Shown here piece by piece: positions 35,808-44,486 of a stretch of 64,000 bases of DNA. This DNA is from Rhizobium sp. ICMP 5592. Lineage in GTDB: Bacteria; Pseudomonadota; Alphaproteobacteria; Rhizobiales; Rhizobiaceae. The first letter of the stretch is position 1. Every line of letters begins with the position of its first letter. The notes beneath the pieces are model-generated. The model was not told the DNA's origin. It saw only the letters and a program-made list of their open reading frames with translations, and did not search any database. Both the position numbers and the translations under genes were made by a program. The DNA is taken from the NCBI RefSeq assembly GCF_009498525.1, contig NZ_QSNT01000004.1, positions 426,019 to 490,018 on the forward strand. Reading direction: 5' to 3'.

Positions 35808-37358
35808 TTAAACGTTGACTGCAAGGGCTCGATCGACGGCCCTCGCGATGGTGCCGTTGTCGATGAGGTCGCGGACGGCCTGCAATTCGGGATACATGGC
35901 GCGGTCGCTGTCGCGCGGCGGAACGACCTGCCGGATCGCGTCATAGGCCGCACCCGTGCCTTTGCCCGGCCGCAAAGGCCGGTGGAATTCCAGCCCCTGG
36001 GCGGCGCAGATCAGCTCGATCGTCAGGATATTGGCGAGATTATCGGCGGCCGTGCGCGCCTGTATAGCGGCGGAGACGCCCATGCTCACATGGTCTTCCT
36101 GGCTGGCGCAGGTGGTCACCGTATGGACCGAAGCTGGCGCCGCAAGGCTGCGATTGTCGCCGGCGATGGCGGCGGCCGCATAAGGCGGGATCATGAAGCC
36201 GGAATTGGCGCCGCTTGCGCCCATGAGAAAAGGCGGCAGCTCGCTGATATGACCATTGGTCAACCGGTCCGAACGCGCCTGCGACATGGTACTCACATGG
36301 GCGATGGCGATCGCCAGCACATCCAGCGCCAGCGCCGTCGGCGCTCCATGGCCGTTGCCGCCGGGCAGAGGCACGAGTTCGTCATCCTCGATGATGAAAA
36401 CTGGGTTGTCAGTCACGGAATTGATCTCGATGGTCAGGACATCGCGGCAATAGGCGAGCGCATCGCGCACACCGCCATGGACCTGCGGAATGCAGCGCAG
36501 GCTGAGCGCATCCTGAAGGCGATGATCGCGATGCTTCGCCAGTACCTCGCTATCCGACAACAGACTTCGGAGCCGGCTTGCCGTCTCGGCCTGGCCGGGA
36601 TGCGGCCGCATCCGCTGGAGACGTTCGTCATAGCCCCGGCTGTTGCCCTTCAGCGCCTCAAGGCTCATCGCGCTGGCGACATCGGCAATCGCCACCAGTT
36701 GCTCGGCCTGATGAACGGCGAGTGCGCCGATGCCGGTAATCTCATAGGTGCCGCTGATCAGCGCATGACCTTCGCGCGGACCGGGAGCCTTGATGGCAAT
36801 GCAGGCGCGGGTCATCGCTTCGCGGCCGGAAAGCAGCTCGCCTTCGTACCAGGCACGGCCCTCGCCGAAAATGACGAGACCGATATGCGAGGTGGCGATC
36901 AGATAGCCGACCGAGCCTTTTGCCGGCGACCAGGGGATGACGCCGCGATTGAGCATCTCGCTCATGGTCTCAACAAGCCCGGCACTGACGCCGCTGCAGC
37001 CCTGCAAGAGCGCCTTGATCATCGTCGCCATGATCGCGCGCACGGCCGGCGGATCAAGCGGCGTGCCCATGCCGCTTGCATGGCTGAGCAGCGTGTTGAG
37101 CTGCATCTGCGACATGTCTTCGGGCTTGAGCTTGACCGTGTAGAGATCGCCGACCCCGGTCGTCAGACCATAGATGGGCACGTTATTCTTGATCGCCTTG
37201 AGGAGATGTTGCTGGACCCTGCTCATGCCGGCGATAGCATCGGGGCAAAGCGCGACCTTTGCTCCCATGGCGATCGCCGCGATCTCCTCGATTGTGGTCG
37301 GCGCGGTGCCGAGCGTGACGGTGGTGGAGGCGTGTGACGATTGATCGCTATGTTCCAT
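35808..37358 (-). CDS. HAL-family lyase lacking the MIO tripeptide (HAL1), candidate betaine trimethylamine-lyase
   Basis: 516 aa. Histidine/phenylalanine ammonia-lyase fold: catalytic Tyr63 in IYGLTTGVG, NPVF segment, GGNGH near 333-337 and QEDHVSMG at 420-427. The MIO site is lost: where the family has GSVGASGDLAPLAH, this protein has GSVGYLIATSH (148-158), with no Ala-Ser-Gly and a 3-residue deletion. The tyrosine of QDPYSLRC is Leu285 (QDALSLRC). The specificity pair is Ser92-His93, the pair typical of histidine lyases (His-Leu in TAL, Phe-Leu in PAL). Good ribosome site GGGAGG at the start. It lies downstream of a quaternary-amine importer, and I infer elimination of trimethylamine from a histidine-type betaine such as hercynine or ergothioneine. 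Confidence 0.85.
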   Translation of the reverse strand: MEHSDQSSHASTTVTLGTAPTTIEEIAAIAMGAKVALCPDAIAGMSRVQQHLLKAIKNNVPIYGLTTGVGDLYTVKLKPEDMSQMQLNTLLSHASGMGTPLDPPAVRAIMATMIKALLQGCSGVSAGLVETMSEMLNRGVIPWSPAKGSVGYLIATSHIGLVIFGEGRAWYEGELLSGREAMTRACIAIKAPGPREGHALISGTYEITGIGALAVHQAEQLVAIADVASAMSLEALKGNSRGYDERLQRMRPHPGQAETASRLRSLLSDSEVLAKHRDHRLQDALSLRCIPQVHGGVRDALAYCRDVLTIEINSVTDNPVFIIEDDELVPLPGGNGHGAPTALALDVLAIAIAHVSTMSQARSDRLTNGHISELPPFLMGASGANSGFMIPPYAAAAIAGDNRSLAAPASVHTVTTCASQEDHVSMGVSAAIQARTAADNLANILTIELICAAQGLEFHRPLRPGKGTGAAYDAIRQVVPPRDSDRAMYPELQAVRDLIDNGTIARAVDRALAVNV

Positions 37359-37435
37359 TTCCGCCCTCCCTTGGACGGACGCCAGCCTTCTCCGTCAGGA
37401 GACAAGCGGCCTCTCTACTTCCCTTTATTCAGGTG

Positions 37436-37464
37436 TCGGCGGCCGAACATGGCTCGGCCGCCGA
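37436..37464 (-). other. Hairpin between the binding-protein gene and HAL1
   Basis: Perfect 10-bp stem CGGCGGCCGA / TCGGCCGCCG with a 7-nt loop (11 bp counting the closing T-A), 9 bp after the end of the binding-protein gene (minus-strand direction). It is a likely mRNA-stabilising or partial-termination element that lowers expression of the enzymes relative to the importer. Confidence 0.6.
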
Positions 37465-37472
37465 GATATCGA

Positions 37473-38390
37473 TTAGTTCAGCTTGTTCTTCGCCAGCCAA
37501 TCACCGGCGACGGTGTCGAAGCTTTCCTGATTGGCGAGGCGGCCATTCATCTCGATCAGATCCTCGGTCGTCAGCGCGGCGGAAACGGCGTTGAGCGTTG
37601 CGGTGACCTTGTCGCTGACCTTGCTGGTCGCGATGATCGGCAGGATATTCTGCGCCGGGAAGAGGTTCTTCGTGTCCTTCAGCGCGACGAGCTTGCTTGC
37701 CTTCATCGCCGGATCGGTCGAGGTCATGTCAGCGGCATGGACCTGACCGTTGGTCAGAGCCGAAAGGGTAAGCGGACCAGCGACGTCAAGAGTTTTGAAA
37801 TCCTTGAATTCCAGGCCGTAGACGTCCTTCAGGCCAACGACGCCTTCCTTGCGGGTCTTCCACTCCGGCGGACCACCGAGAACGAGTTCGCCGGCGACCG
37901 GCTTCAGATCCTCGATCGACGTCAGGGAGTATTTCTTGGCGGTTTCCTCGGTAACGGCAAGTACGTCCGAATCCTGGGCATCGGATGCGGTCAGCATAGA
38001 CACGCCCTTCGGCAGCACCTTGCCGAGCGCCTCGACGACATCCTTCGGAGCATGGGCGGTCGCGTTCTTGTCGAGATAGCTCAGCGTCGCGCCGGCATAT
38101 TCGGGAAGAAGGTCGATCGAGCCGTCGAGCAGCGCCGGCATATAGACTTCGCGGCTGCCGATATTGAGCTTCGTGTCCACCTTCATACCCTTGGCGGCCA
38201 GCGCCAGGGCGTAGATCTTGGCAAGAAGCTGGCTTTCCGGGAAGTCCGCGGATCCGACGATGATCGTATCCGCATCCGAGCGTGGCGTGCTCGAGGACAA
38301 GGGGTCTTCGGCGCGCGCCAGCGGAGCGACCGCAAGAAGGGCAGAAATGGCGATAGCGCCGATTGCAAGCATGTTTCGCTTTATCATCAT
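37473..38390 (-). CDS. Quaternary-amine ABC transporter binding protein (OpuAC/OsmF family), operon A
   Basis: 305 aa. A Sec signal peptide (NMLAIGAIAISALLAVAPLARA) is followed by the glycine-betaine-type binding fold: IIVGSADFPESQLLAKIYAL, VDTKLNIGSREVYMPALLDG, SIDLLPEYAGATLSYL. ATG 38390 has AGGA about 8 nt upstream; the ORF extends to 38411. It binds a betaine or choline-type compound. Fourth gene of operon A after the ATPase and two permeases. Confidence 0.9.
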   Translation of the reverse strand: MMIKRNMLAIGAIAISALLAVAPLARAEDPLSSSTPRSDADTIIVGSADFPESQLLAKIYALALAAKGMKVDTKLNIGSREVYMPALLDGSIDLLPEYAGATLSYLDKNATAHAPKDVVEALGKVLPKGVSMLTASDAQDSDVLAVTEETAKKYSLTSIEDLKPVAGELVLGGPPEWKTRKEGVVGLKDVYGLEFKDFKTLDVAGPLTLSALTNGQVHAADMTSTDPAMKASKLVALKDTKNLFPAQNILPIIATSKVSDKVTATLNAVSAALTTEDLIEMNGRLANQESFDTVAGDWLAKNKLN

Positions 38391-38410
38391 CGTTCTTCCT
38401 AGCTGTTCCA

Positions 38411-39124
38411 TTATTTTCCGTTTGCAAGCTGGCGCCGGATGGCGGCGCCCTTCACAGTCCGGCGCGTCAAGCCGGGCGAGACTGCGATCCTGGATGCGAG
38501 GCCGAAGAACAGGTCGACGATCAGGGCGAGAACACCCACAAGAACGGCGCCGGCGGCCATCTGCATGTAGTCGTTTTGGGCGCGGCCATCGATGATGAGC
38601 CGGCCAAGGCCGCCAAGCGAGACATAGGCGGCGATTGTCGCTGTCGAAATCACCTGCAAGGCCGCACTGCGGAAGCCCGAAAAGATCAGCGGCAATGCAC
38701 AGGGAAGCTCGACGGTGAGCAGCAAGGCGAGCGGCCGGTATCCCATGCCCCTGGCTGCATCGACGGCGGCCGGATCCACCGAGGTGATGCCGGAATAGGC
38801 GCCCATCATGATCGGTGGCACCGCAATCAGCACCAGAACGGCGATGCTCGGCACCAGATAGGCCAGGTCCGATTTGAAATAAGGCCCGACGAGAATGACG
38901 AGCAGGACGATCAGACCGAGGCTCGGCAAGGCGCGCGTGGCGTTCGCAAGGCCGGCGATCAGGAATGTCCCCTTGCCGGTATGCCCGACATAGAGGCCGG
39001 CAGGCAGGCCGATGAGTGCCGCGATGAAAAGCGAGATAAAACTATATTGCAGGTGCTGGGCGAGAAGGGTCGGGATGCCCTCCGAACCGTGCCACTGCGC
39101 TGGATTGAGAAACCATTCGATCAT
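38411..39124 (-). CDS. Quaternary-amine ABC transporter permease 2, operon A
   Basis: 237 aa, about six helices, ProW/OpuCB family. Recognisable: LANATRALPSLGLIVLLVIL, VPPIMMGAYSGITSVDPAAV, DAARGMGYRPLALLLTVELP (EAA loop) and ATIAAYVSLGGLGRLIIDG. It lies 4 bp after the preceding permease gene and 20 bp before the binding-protein gene. Confidence 0.92.
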   Translation of the reverse strand: MIEWFLNPAQWHGSEGIPTLLAQHLQYSFISLFIAALIGLPAGLYVGHTGKGTFLIAGLANATRALPSLGLIVLLVILVGPYFKSDLAYLVPSIAVLVLIAVPPIMMGAYSGITSVDPAAVDAARGMGYRPLALLLTVELPCALPLIFSGFRSAALQVISTATIAAYVSLGGLGRLIIDGRAQNDYMQMAAGAVLVGVLALIVDLFFGLASRIAVSPGLTRRTVKGAAIRRQLANGK

Positions 39125-39128
39125 GAGC

Positions 39129-39773
39129 TCACACCTTTCTCGGCCGCCAGGGCGTCAGCCAGCGATTGAGCAGGATGACGAGACCGTCGAGGACGACGGC
39201 AAGCAACAGGCAGAGCACGATGCCGGCGATCAGCGGCGTGACAAACCGAAGCTGGAGACCTTGCGTGAACAGCAGCCCGAGTTGCGGTGTCCCGATCAAT
39301 GCCGCGACGGAAACGATGCTGACATTGGAGACGAGAGCCACGCGCAGACCCGCGGCGATGACAGGCACGGCAATCGGCAGCTCGACCATGAAAAACCGCT
39401 GTAAAGGCCGGTATCCCATGGCGGTCGCCGCCTGCAGCGTATCCGGAGGCACGGCGCCGAGGCCATCGCTGACAGTGCGTACAAGCAGGGCCAGTGAATA
39501 GACCGTCAGCGCCACGACCACATTCAGCGGATCGAGGATTTTCGTGTGCAGCACCAGGGGAAGGAGAACGAAAAGCGCCAGCGACGGGATGGTGTAGAGC
39601 AGGCCCGCAACCCCGAGGATCGCCGATTTGAACAGCCCGCTCTTATGCGCCAGCCATCCGAGCGGCAGCGAAAGGATGAGGGCAGCGATCACGGGAATGA
39701 CGGAAAGACCGACATGCCACCAGAACAGGTTGGCAATGTTCCCGGACTCACGCAGCAACCAGTCAAACCGCAT
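39129..39773 (-). CDS. Quaternary-amine ABC transporter permease 1, operon A
   Basis: 214 aa, about six helices: LLYTIPSLALFVLLPLVL, YSLALLVRTVSDGLGAVPPD, AATAMGYRPLQRFFMVELPI (EAA loop) and IVSVAALIGTPQLGLLFTQG. It overlaps the ATPase gene by 11 bp. With permease 2 it forms a heterodimeric pore of the OpuCB-CD kind. Confidence 0.92.
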   Translation of the reverse strand: MRFDWLLRESGNIANLFWWHVGLSVIPVIAALILSLPLGWLAHKSGLFKSAILGVAGLLYTIPSLALFVLLPLVLHTKILDPLNVVVALTVYSLALLVRTVSDGLGAVPPDTLQAATAMGYRPLQRFFMVELPIAVPVIAAGLRVALVSNVSIVSVAALIGTPQLGLLFTQGLQLRFVTPLIAGIVLCLLLAVVLDGLVILLNRWLTPWRPRKV

Positions 39774-40890
39774 GGTCCGCTCCCTTCACCGGAGCGGCCG
39801 GGTCTTCCGATCCATCCAGCAGCGCAACCAGATCCGCGACCCCGATGGAGCCCATCAGCTGGCCCTTGTCGTCGACGACGACACCGCGCCGGCTGGGCGA
39901 GCTCAAAGCCGCGTCGAGAAGCTGTCGCAGCGAGCCGTCAGCCGAGGCGAGCGTGCCGCTGAGATTGAGGTCGCCCATCCGGATTGGTCCCTGCAGGCTT
40001 GCCGGTTCCGTCCAGCCAAGAGGTTCGCCGCGCTCGTTGGTCACCAGCAGCCAGCGATCCTTGGTGGCGCCCCGCGCTGCTTCCGGCGTATCGCCGAGGC
40101 GCACGGTCGGCTCGGCCTTGACAGCCAGCCGTCCATTGGCGCCGACGAAACCCAGGAAACGATAGCCCCGGTCGCGACCGACGAAATTGGCAACGAAAGC
40201 ATCGGCCGGCTTCGTCAGCAACTCCTGCGGCGACGCGATCTGCGCGAGCTCGCCGCCGACGCGCAGGACGGCGACCTGATCGCCAAGCTTCAGCGCCTCG
40301 TCGATATCATGGGTGACCATGATGATGGTCTTGCCCATCTCTCGCTGAAGACGCAGGAACTCGTCCTGAAGCTGCGTGCGGACGATGGGATCGACCGCGC
40401 TGAAGGGCTCGTCCATCAGCATGAATTTGGGATTGGAAGCAAGCGCGCGCGCCACGCCGACGCGCTGCTGCTGGCCGCCGGAAAGCTGCCAGGGATAACG
40501 ATCCGCAAAGCTTTCCGAGAGACCGACACGCTCGAGCAGCTCAAGGGCGATAGCGCGGGCCTGTTTCTTCGGCGTGCCATTCAGGCGGGCAGTCGTCGCG
40601 ACATTGTCGATGATCGTGCGGTGCGGGAAGAGACCGGCATGCTGAATGACATAGCCAATCCGCCGCCGAAGCACCGCTTCGTCCATGCGCGATGTCGGCT
40701 CGTCGCCCAGCCGGATCGTTCCCGAGCTCGGAGCCACGAGACGATTGATCATGCGCAGCGATGTGGTCTTGCCACACCCCGACGGCCCGACAAGCACCGT
40801 CAATTTACCGGTCGGCGCCGTGAACGACAGTTCGTTCACCGCCACAACATCGCCGTGATAGCGCTTCGTCACATTTTCGAAAGTGATCAA
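39763..40890 (-). CDS. Quaternary-amine ABC transporter ATPase with CBS domains, operon A
   Basis: 375 aa OpuCA/OsmV-type ATPase: Walker A GPSGCGKTT, Q loop IQHAGLFPHRT, signature LSGGQQQRVGVARAL, Walker B FMLMDEPFSAVD, H loop VTHDIDE. The C-terminal ~120 residues form a CBS-like pair (DRWLLVTNERGEPLGW; GVVVDDKGQLMGSIGVADLV), which in OpuA/OpuC senses ionic strength. First gene of operon A; a perfect 16-bp operator palindrome lies 24-39 bp upstream of its ATG. Confidence 0.92.
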   Translation of the reverse strand: MITFENVTKRYHGDVVAVNELSFTAPTGKLTVLVGPSGCGKTTSLRMINRLVAPSSGTIRLGDEPTSRMDEAVLRRRIGYVIQHAGLFPHRTIIDNVATTARLNGTPKKQARAIALELLERVGLSESFADRYPWQLSGGQQQRVGVARALASNPKFMLMDEPFSAVDPIVRTQLQDEFLRLQREMGKTIIMVTHDIDEALKLGDQVAVLRVGGELAQIASPQELLTKPADAFVANFVGRDRGYRFLGFVGANGRLAVKAEPTVRLGDTPEAARGATKDRWLLVTNERGEPLGWTEPASLQGPIRMGDLNLSGTLASADGSLRQLLDAALSSPSRRGVVVDDKGQLMGSIGVADLVALLDGSEDPAAPVKGADHAV

Positions 40891-40913
40891 CCTGGCTCAC
40901 CCATTCTTGTTCC

Positions 40914-40929
40914 ACCTGTATATACAGGT
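40914..40929. promoter_or_regulatory. HutC/GntR-type operator of operon A
   Basis: ACCTGTATATACAGGT is a perfect 16-bp palindrome lying 24 bp upstream of the ATPase start at 40890. The core TGTATATACA is characteristic of HutC-subfamily GntR operators. Its core is identical to the site at 41251-41262. Confidence 0.8.
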
Positions 40930-40993
40930 TACACGAAACCAATGGCCGCGCAACTGGGATGGCAAAAATTTTAGCCGGGCGAGTGACGTGCCC

Positions 40994-41022
40994 ATTTAAT
41001 ATGCAAAAACCTGCATTTAAAT
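40994..41022. repeat. AT-rich inverted repeat in the divergent control region
   Basis: ATTTAATATGCA (40994-41005) faces TGCATTTAAAT (41012-41022) across AAAACC; the arms match except for one extra T. It could be a second regulator site or a promoter-associated hairpin. Confidence 0.35.
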
Positions 41023-41250
41023 GTCTCGTATTGCAAACGCGCAGCGAACACCGCACCGCATTGCCGGATCTGAAAATCCTCAGCCTTACAACTTGATAAA
41101 AACCATCGATTTGATTATTGGCGATATACGCGAGGGCGCAGCCCCGGCCCGCGAGTTCCAGCAAACAGCGCGCCACACCGGTTTTTATGACCGACTGCCA
41201 GATTTTTAATCAGCGCCGATTATTGCCTTGCAAATGCTCATTCGCTATGC

Positions 41251-41262
41251 CTGTATATACAG
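41251..41262. promoter_or_regulatory. HutC/GntR-type operator of operon B
   Basis: CTGTATATACAG, a perfect 12-bp palindrome 11 bp upstream of the first gene of operon B, repeats the core of the operon A site (40914-40929). A HutC-like repressor gene is the fourth gene of operon B. Confidence 0.8.
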
Positions 41263-41273
41263 CCAACCCTTAA

Positions 41274-42842
41274 ATGGATGCGTTTATGCAGATCATCACT
41301 TCGAATGAAGCGGCGGCTCTTTTGAAAGACGGCATGACCGTCGCCGCTTCTGCTTTTGGAGGATGCTGCCATCCCGAGGCCATTTCCGCCGCCGTCGAGG
41401 AGCGTTACCTGGCGGAAGGTGCCCCTCGTGATCTCACGCTTCTGTTTGCCGCCAGCGCCGGCGACCGCAAGACGCGCGGCATGGGCCATTTCGGATATGA
41501 TGGCCTGGTCAAGCGCGTTATCGCCGGCGGCTGGCGCGGCACTCCCCGGCTCGGCGAACTGGCTTTGGCGGAAAAGATCGATGCCTATTGCTGGCCGCAG
41601 GGCGTGATCGCCCAGCTCTATCGCGCCATCGCCAGCGGCCAGCCCGGCGTCATCACCCATATCGGCCTCGGTTCCTTCATGGATCCGCTGCATGGCGGCG
41701 GCCGCATGAACGAGAGTACGACGACGGAACTGGTCGAACGGGTCACCTTACGCGGCCGCGACTGGCTGCTCTATCCCTCGATGCCGCTGGATTGCGTCCT
41801 TCTCCGCGGCACCACGGCCGATGAGGACGGCAACGTCACGATGGAGGACGAAGCCTTTCCGGTTGACGTTCTTGCCATGGCGCAGGCCGGCCGGAATTCC
41901 GGTGGCATCGTCATCGTCCAGGTCAAACGCATCGCCGAACGTGGTTCGCTTCCGGCGGCCGATGTACGCATTCCGGGCATGCTGGTGGATTACGTCGTTG
42001 TCTGCGACGATCCCGCCCAGCATGGCGTCAGCTTCGGCGAAGCCGACAATATCGCCTATACCGGCCGCTTCCGGTCCGCAGCCGGCCAGTTGCCACCGCT
42101 GCCTCTTTCCGTCGACAAGATCATCCAGCGCCGCGCTTTCCAGGAACTTCTCGGCCACAGCCACGCCACGATCAACCTCGGCATCGGCATCGCGGCTGGT
42201 ATCGGCCGCATCGCCAGCGAAGAAGCCTATGACGACTATACCGTCACCATCGAATCCGGCGTCATCGGCGGCATTCCGGCCGAGGAGCTTTCCTTCGGCG
42301 CGGCGATCAATCCGAGCGCCGTCATTCCGCAAGCCTCGCAGTTCGATTTCTACGACGGCGGCGGCCTCGATGTCGCTTTCCTTGGCATGGCGGAGGTGGA
42401 TGTGCGCGGGGCAGTGAATGTCAGCCGCTTCGGCAAGTCCATCGTCGGCGTCGGCGGCTTCACCAATATTTCCCAAACCGCCGGCACCGTCGTCTATATG
42501 GGCTCGTTCTCGCATGGCGGCGCCGATATTCGGGTCGAGGACGGAAAGCTTTTGATCGTCACGGACGGTCGTTCCTGCAAGATCGTCGACAAAGTCGCGC
42601 AGGTAAGCTCCGATCCCGGTGCCGCACGCGAAGGCCAAAAGCAGATCGTTATCACCGAACGCGCGGTCTTCCATGTCATTGACGGTCGGCTGACACTGAC
42701 GGAGGTCGCGCCGGGCATCGATGTGAAAGTGCATGTCATCGATCGCCTGCCACCCGGCGTCGGGATTGCTGACCAGCTCGGGCAGATGGACGTCCGCCTT
42801 TTCCGTCCATCCGCAATGAAGGATCTCGCCCATGAAGATTGA
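41274..42842 (+). CDS. Type I CoA-transferase (fused alpha-beta, YdiF/propionate CoA-transferase-like), operon B
   Basis: 522 aa with both CoA-transferase halves in one chain. N-terminal half: SNEAAALLKDGMTVAASAFG, HIGLGSFMDPLHGGGRMN. C-terminal half carries the catalytic Glu in VTIESGVIGGIPAEELSFG, then INPSAVIPQASQFDFYDGGG. It moves CoA between acyl donors such as acetyl-CoA and a carboxylic acid. It is the functional counterpart of CaiB in operon A but not related to it. ATG 41274 is listed; ATG 41286 (Met5) has a better-placed GGATG and may be the true start. Its 3' end overlaps the SDR gene by 11 bp. Confidence 0.88.
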   Translation: MDAFMQIITSNEAAALLKDGMTVAASAFGGCCHPEAISAAVEERYLAEGAPRDLTLLFAASAGDRKTRGMGHFGYDGLVKRVIAGGWRGTPRLGELALAEKIDAYCWPQGVIAQLYRAIASGQPGVITHIGLGSFMDPLHGGGRMNESTTTELVERVTLRGRDWLLYPSMPLDCVLLRGTTADEDGNVTMEDEAFPVDVLAMAQAGRNSGGIVIVQVKRIAERGSLPAADVRIPGMLVDYVVVCDDPAQHGVSFGEADNIAYTGRFRSAAGQLPPLPLSVDKIIQRRAFQELLGHSHATINLGIGIAAGIGRIASEEAYDDYTVTIESGVIGGIPAEELSFGAAINPSAVIPQASQFDFYDGGGLDVAFLGMAEVDVRGAVNVSRFGKSIVGVGGFTNISQTAGTVVYMGSFSHGGADIRVEDGKLLIVTDGRSCKIVDKVAQVSSDPGAAREGQKQIVITERAVFHVIDGRLTLTEVAPGIDVKVHVIDRLPPGVGIADQLGQMDVRLFRPSAMKDLAHED

Positions 42843-43632
42843 TGGTTCCGTCGTCATCGTCACGGGATCAGCGACCGGCGTCGGCGCGGCCTGCGTCCGC
42901 ATGTTTGCCGAAAAAGGTGCGAGAGTCGTCGTCAACTATAGCCGCAGCCGCGACGAGGCGGAAGAAACCGTCGCCGCCTGCGAGGCGCTAGGCGCCGAGG
43001 TCGAACTCGTTCAGGCAGACGTATCGGACGATGCCGCCTGCCGCGCGATGGTGGCCAGGACGGTGGAGCGCTGGGGCCGGCTCGATGCGTTGGTCAACAA
43101 TGCCGCCGTCACCGTCAAATCCGATCCCTTTGATCTCGAAACGCTTTCGGCTGAGGATTTCCAGAAGGTGTTCGGCGTCAATGTGGTCGGCGCCTATCAG
43201 ATGTGCCGCGCCGCCATCCCGGCCATGCGCAAAACCGGCGCCGGCGCGATCGTCAACGTCTCCTCGAATGTCGCCTTTACCGGCGGCGGCACCTCGCTCG
43301 CCTATACCGCCTCCAAGGGGGCGCTCAATGCGCTGACCATGGCGCTCGCCCGCACCTGCGGCCCGGAGATCCGCGTCAACGCCGTCTGCCCCGGCGTCAT
43401 CGATACCCGCTGGATGCGCCAGACGCTCGGAATCGATGCCTATGACGCACTCGCCGCTCGCTTTTCCGGCACAGCACCGCTCGGACGTGTCGCAACGCCC
43501 GACGATGTCGCCGGCGCGGTCGTCTGGCTGGTCGAGGGCGCTGAGTTCGTGACCGGCGAATTGCTCTCCGTCGATGGCGGCATTCGCCTGGCTGGCGGCA
43601 CCCGCAAACCCGCACCACGGAGCGAAGCCTGA
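42832..43632 (+). CDS. Short-chain dehydrogenase/reductase, operon B
   Basis: 266 aa classical SDR of the FabG type: cofactor motif TGSATGVG, NNAAV, catalytic Ser in NVSSNVAF, Tyr-x3-Lys in YTASK, and C-terminal LLSVDGGIRLAGG. In operon B it is placed to oxidise the 3-hydroxyacyl-CoA made by the MaoC-like hydratase, matching the role of the 3-hydroxyacyl-CoA dehydrogenase in operon A. Confidence 0.88.
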   Translation: MKIDGSVVIVTGSATGVGAACVRMFAEKGARVVVNYSRSRDEAEETVAACEALGAEVELVQADVSDDAACRAMVARTVERWGRLDALVNNAAVTVKSDPFDLETLSAEDFQKVFGVNVVGAYQMCRAAIPAMRKTGAGAIVNVSSNVAFTGGGTSLAYTASKGALNALTMALARTCGPEIRVNAVCPGVIDTRWMRQTLGIDAYDALAARFSGTAPLGRVATPDDVAGAVVWLVEGAEFVTGELLSVDGGIRLAGGTRKPAPRSEA

Positions 43633-43634
43633 CC

Positions 43635-44486
43635 ATGGCAGTGTCGCTCCGATCCATCATGGATTTCCCCATCCCCGAGGCCCGCCAGACGGTGACCGCG
43701 CGCGATGCCATCTTCTATGCGCTCACTGTCGGATACGGAACGAAACCGCTTGATCCAGCCCATCTGCGGCGGGTTCAGGAAGAGGATCTCCGCCCTGTGC
43801 CGACTATGGCGAATGTGGTTGCTCATGCCGGTCCTTGGATGAAGGATGCCGGCGTCGATTGGCAGCGCCTCGTTCACTCCGAGCATCGCCTGACGATCCA
43901 TCGGCCCCTTCCCCTCGACACGCCGCTCAAGTCGCGCTCCCGCATGCTCTCCGTCGTGGACCGTGGGCCGGAAAAGGGCATGTTCGCGACCTTCGAGCGA
44001 ACGATCCTTGCGGAAGCGAATGAAACACCTGTCGCGACCATCGTTCAGACGAATGCCTGTCGCGGCGACGGCGGATGCGGATCGGCGGGAACGCCGCTTG
44101 AACCGCTGCCGCCCGTTCCCGACCGCGCGCCAGATGCGGTTTTCGCGATCGCGGTGCCGGAAAACGCAGCCCTGCTCTACCGGCTGAACGGCGATCTCAA
44201 TCCGCTTCATTCCGATCCCGCCTATGCAGCCCGCTCCGGTTTCCCGCGCCCGATCCTGCATGGCCTGTGCACATTCGGCTATGCGGGCTACGCAATCGGG
44301 CGGACGTTGGGTACGAACGAAATTGCGGATGTCGGCTTCATCGCCGCTCGCTTTACCGCGGCCGTACTTCCGGGCGATCGGCTGGAATTCGATATTTGGC
44401 GAGAAAGCCACGACATACGCTTCCGGGCTCGAGTGCCCGCGCGTGCTGTCACGGCACTCGATTATGGAACTGCGAGGTTGGCATGA
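43635..44486 (+). CDS. MaoC-like (R)-specific enoyl-CoA hydratase, double hot-dog, operon B
   Basis: 283 aa with an N-terminal degenerate hot-dog half and a C-terminal hydratase-2 motif, YRLNGDLNPLHSDP followed by A-ARSGFPRPILHGL. Asp and His of the motif are the catalytic pair. It hydrates a trans-2-enoyl-CoA, the same reaction as the crotonase of operon A by an unrelated fold. It lies 2 bp after the SDR gene and overlaps the regulator by 4 bp (ATGA). Confidence 0.88.
   Translation: MAVSLRSIMDFPIPEARQTVTARDAIFYALTVGYGTKPLDPAHLRRVQEEDLRPVPTMANVVAHAGPWMKDAGVDWQRLVHSEHRLTIHRPLPLDTPLKSRSRMLSVVDRGPEKGMFATFERTILAEANETPVATIVQTNACRGDGGCGSAGTPLEPLPPVPDRAPDAVFAIAVPENAALLYRLNGDLNPLHSDPAYAARSGFPRPILHGLCTFGYAGYAIGRTLGTNEIADVGFIAARFTAAVLPGDRLEFDIWRESHDIRFRARVPARAVTALDYGTARLA

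Larger units (their letters stand above)
40891..41273. promoter_or_regulatory. Divergent control region between the two betaine operons
   Basis: 383 bp with no credible gene, AT-richer than its surroundings. It carries an operator palindrome at each end (40914-40929, 41251-41262) and an inverted repeat near the middle-left (40994-41022). This is the probable control point of both operons. Confidence 0.7.

Noticed and set aside
36200..36230. Ala-Ser-Gly in HAL1 (residues 381-383) as a possible MIO source
   Set aside because: This tripeptide lies in the later segment before NSGFM, not in the GSVG loop, so it cannot form the MIO group at the active site.
41021..41209. Small ORF (62 codons) between the betaine operons
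   Set aside because: It has no Shine-Dalgarno and its composition is like the surrounding noncoding DNA; the region is better explained as control sequence.
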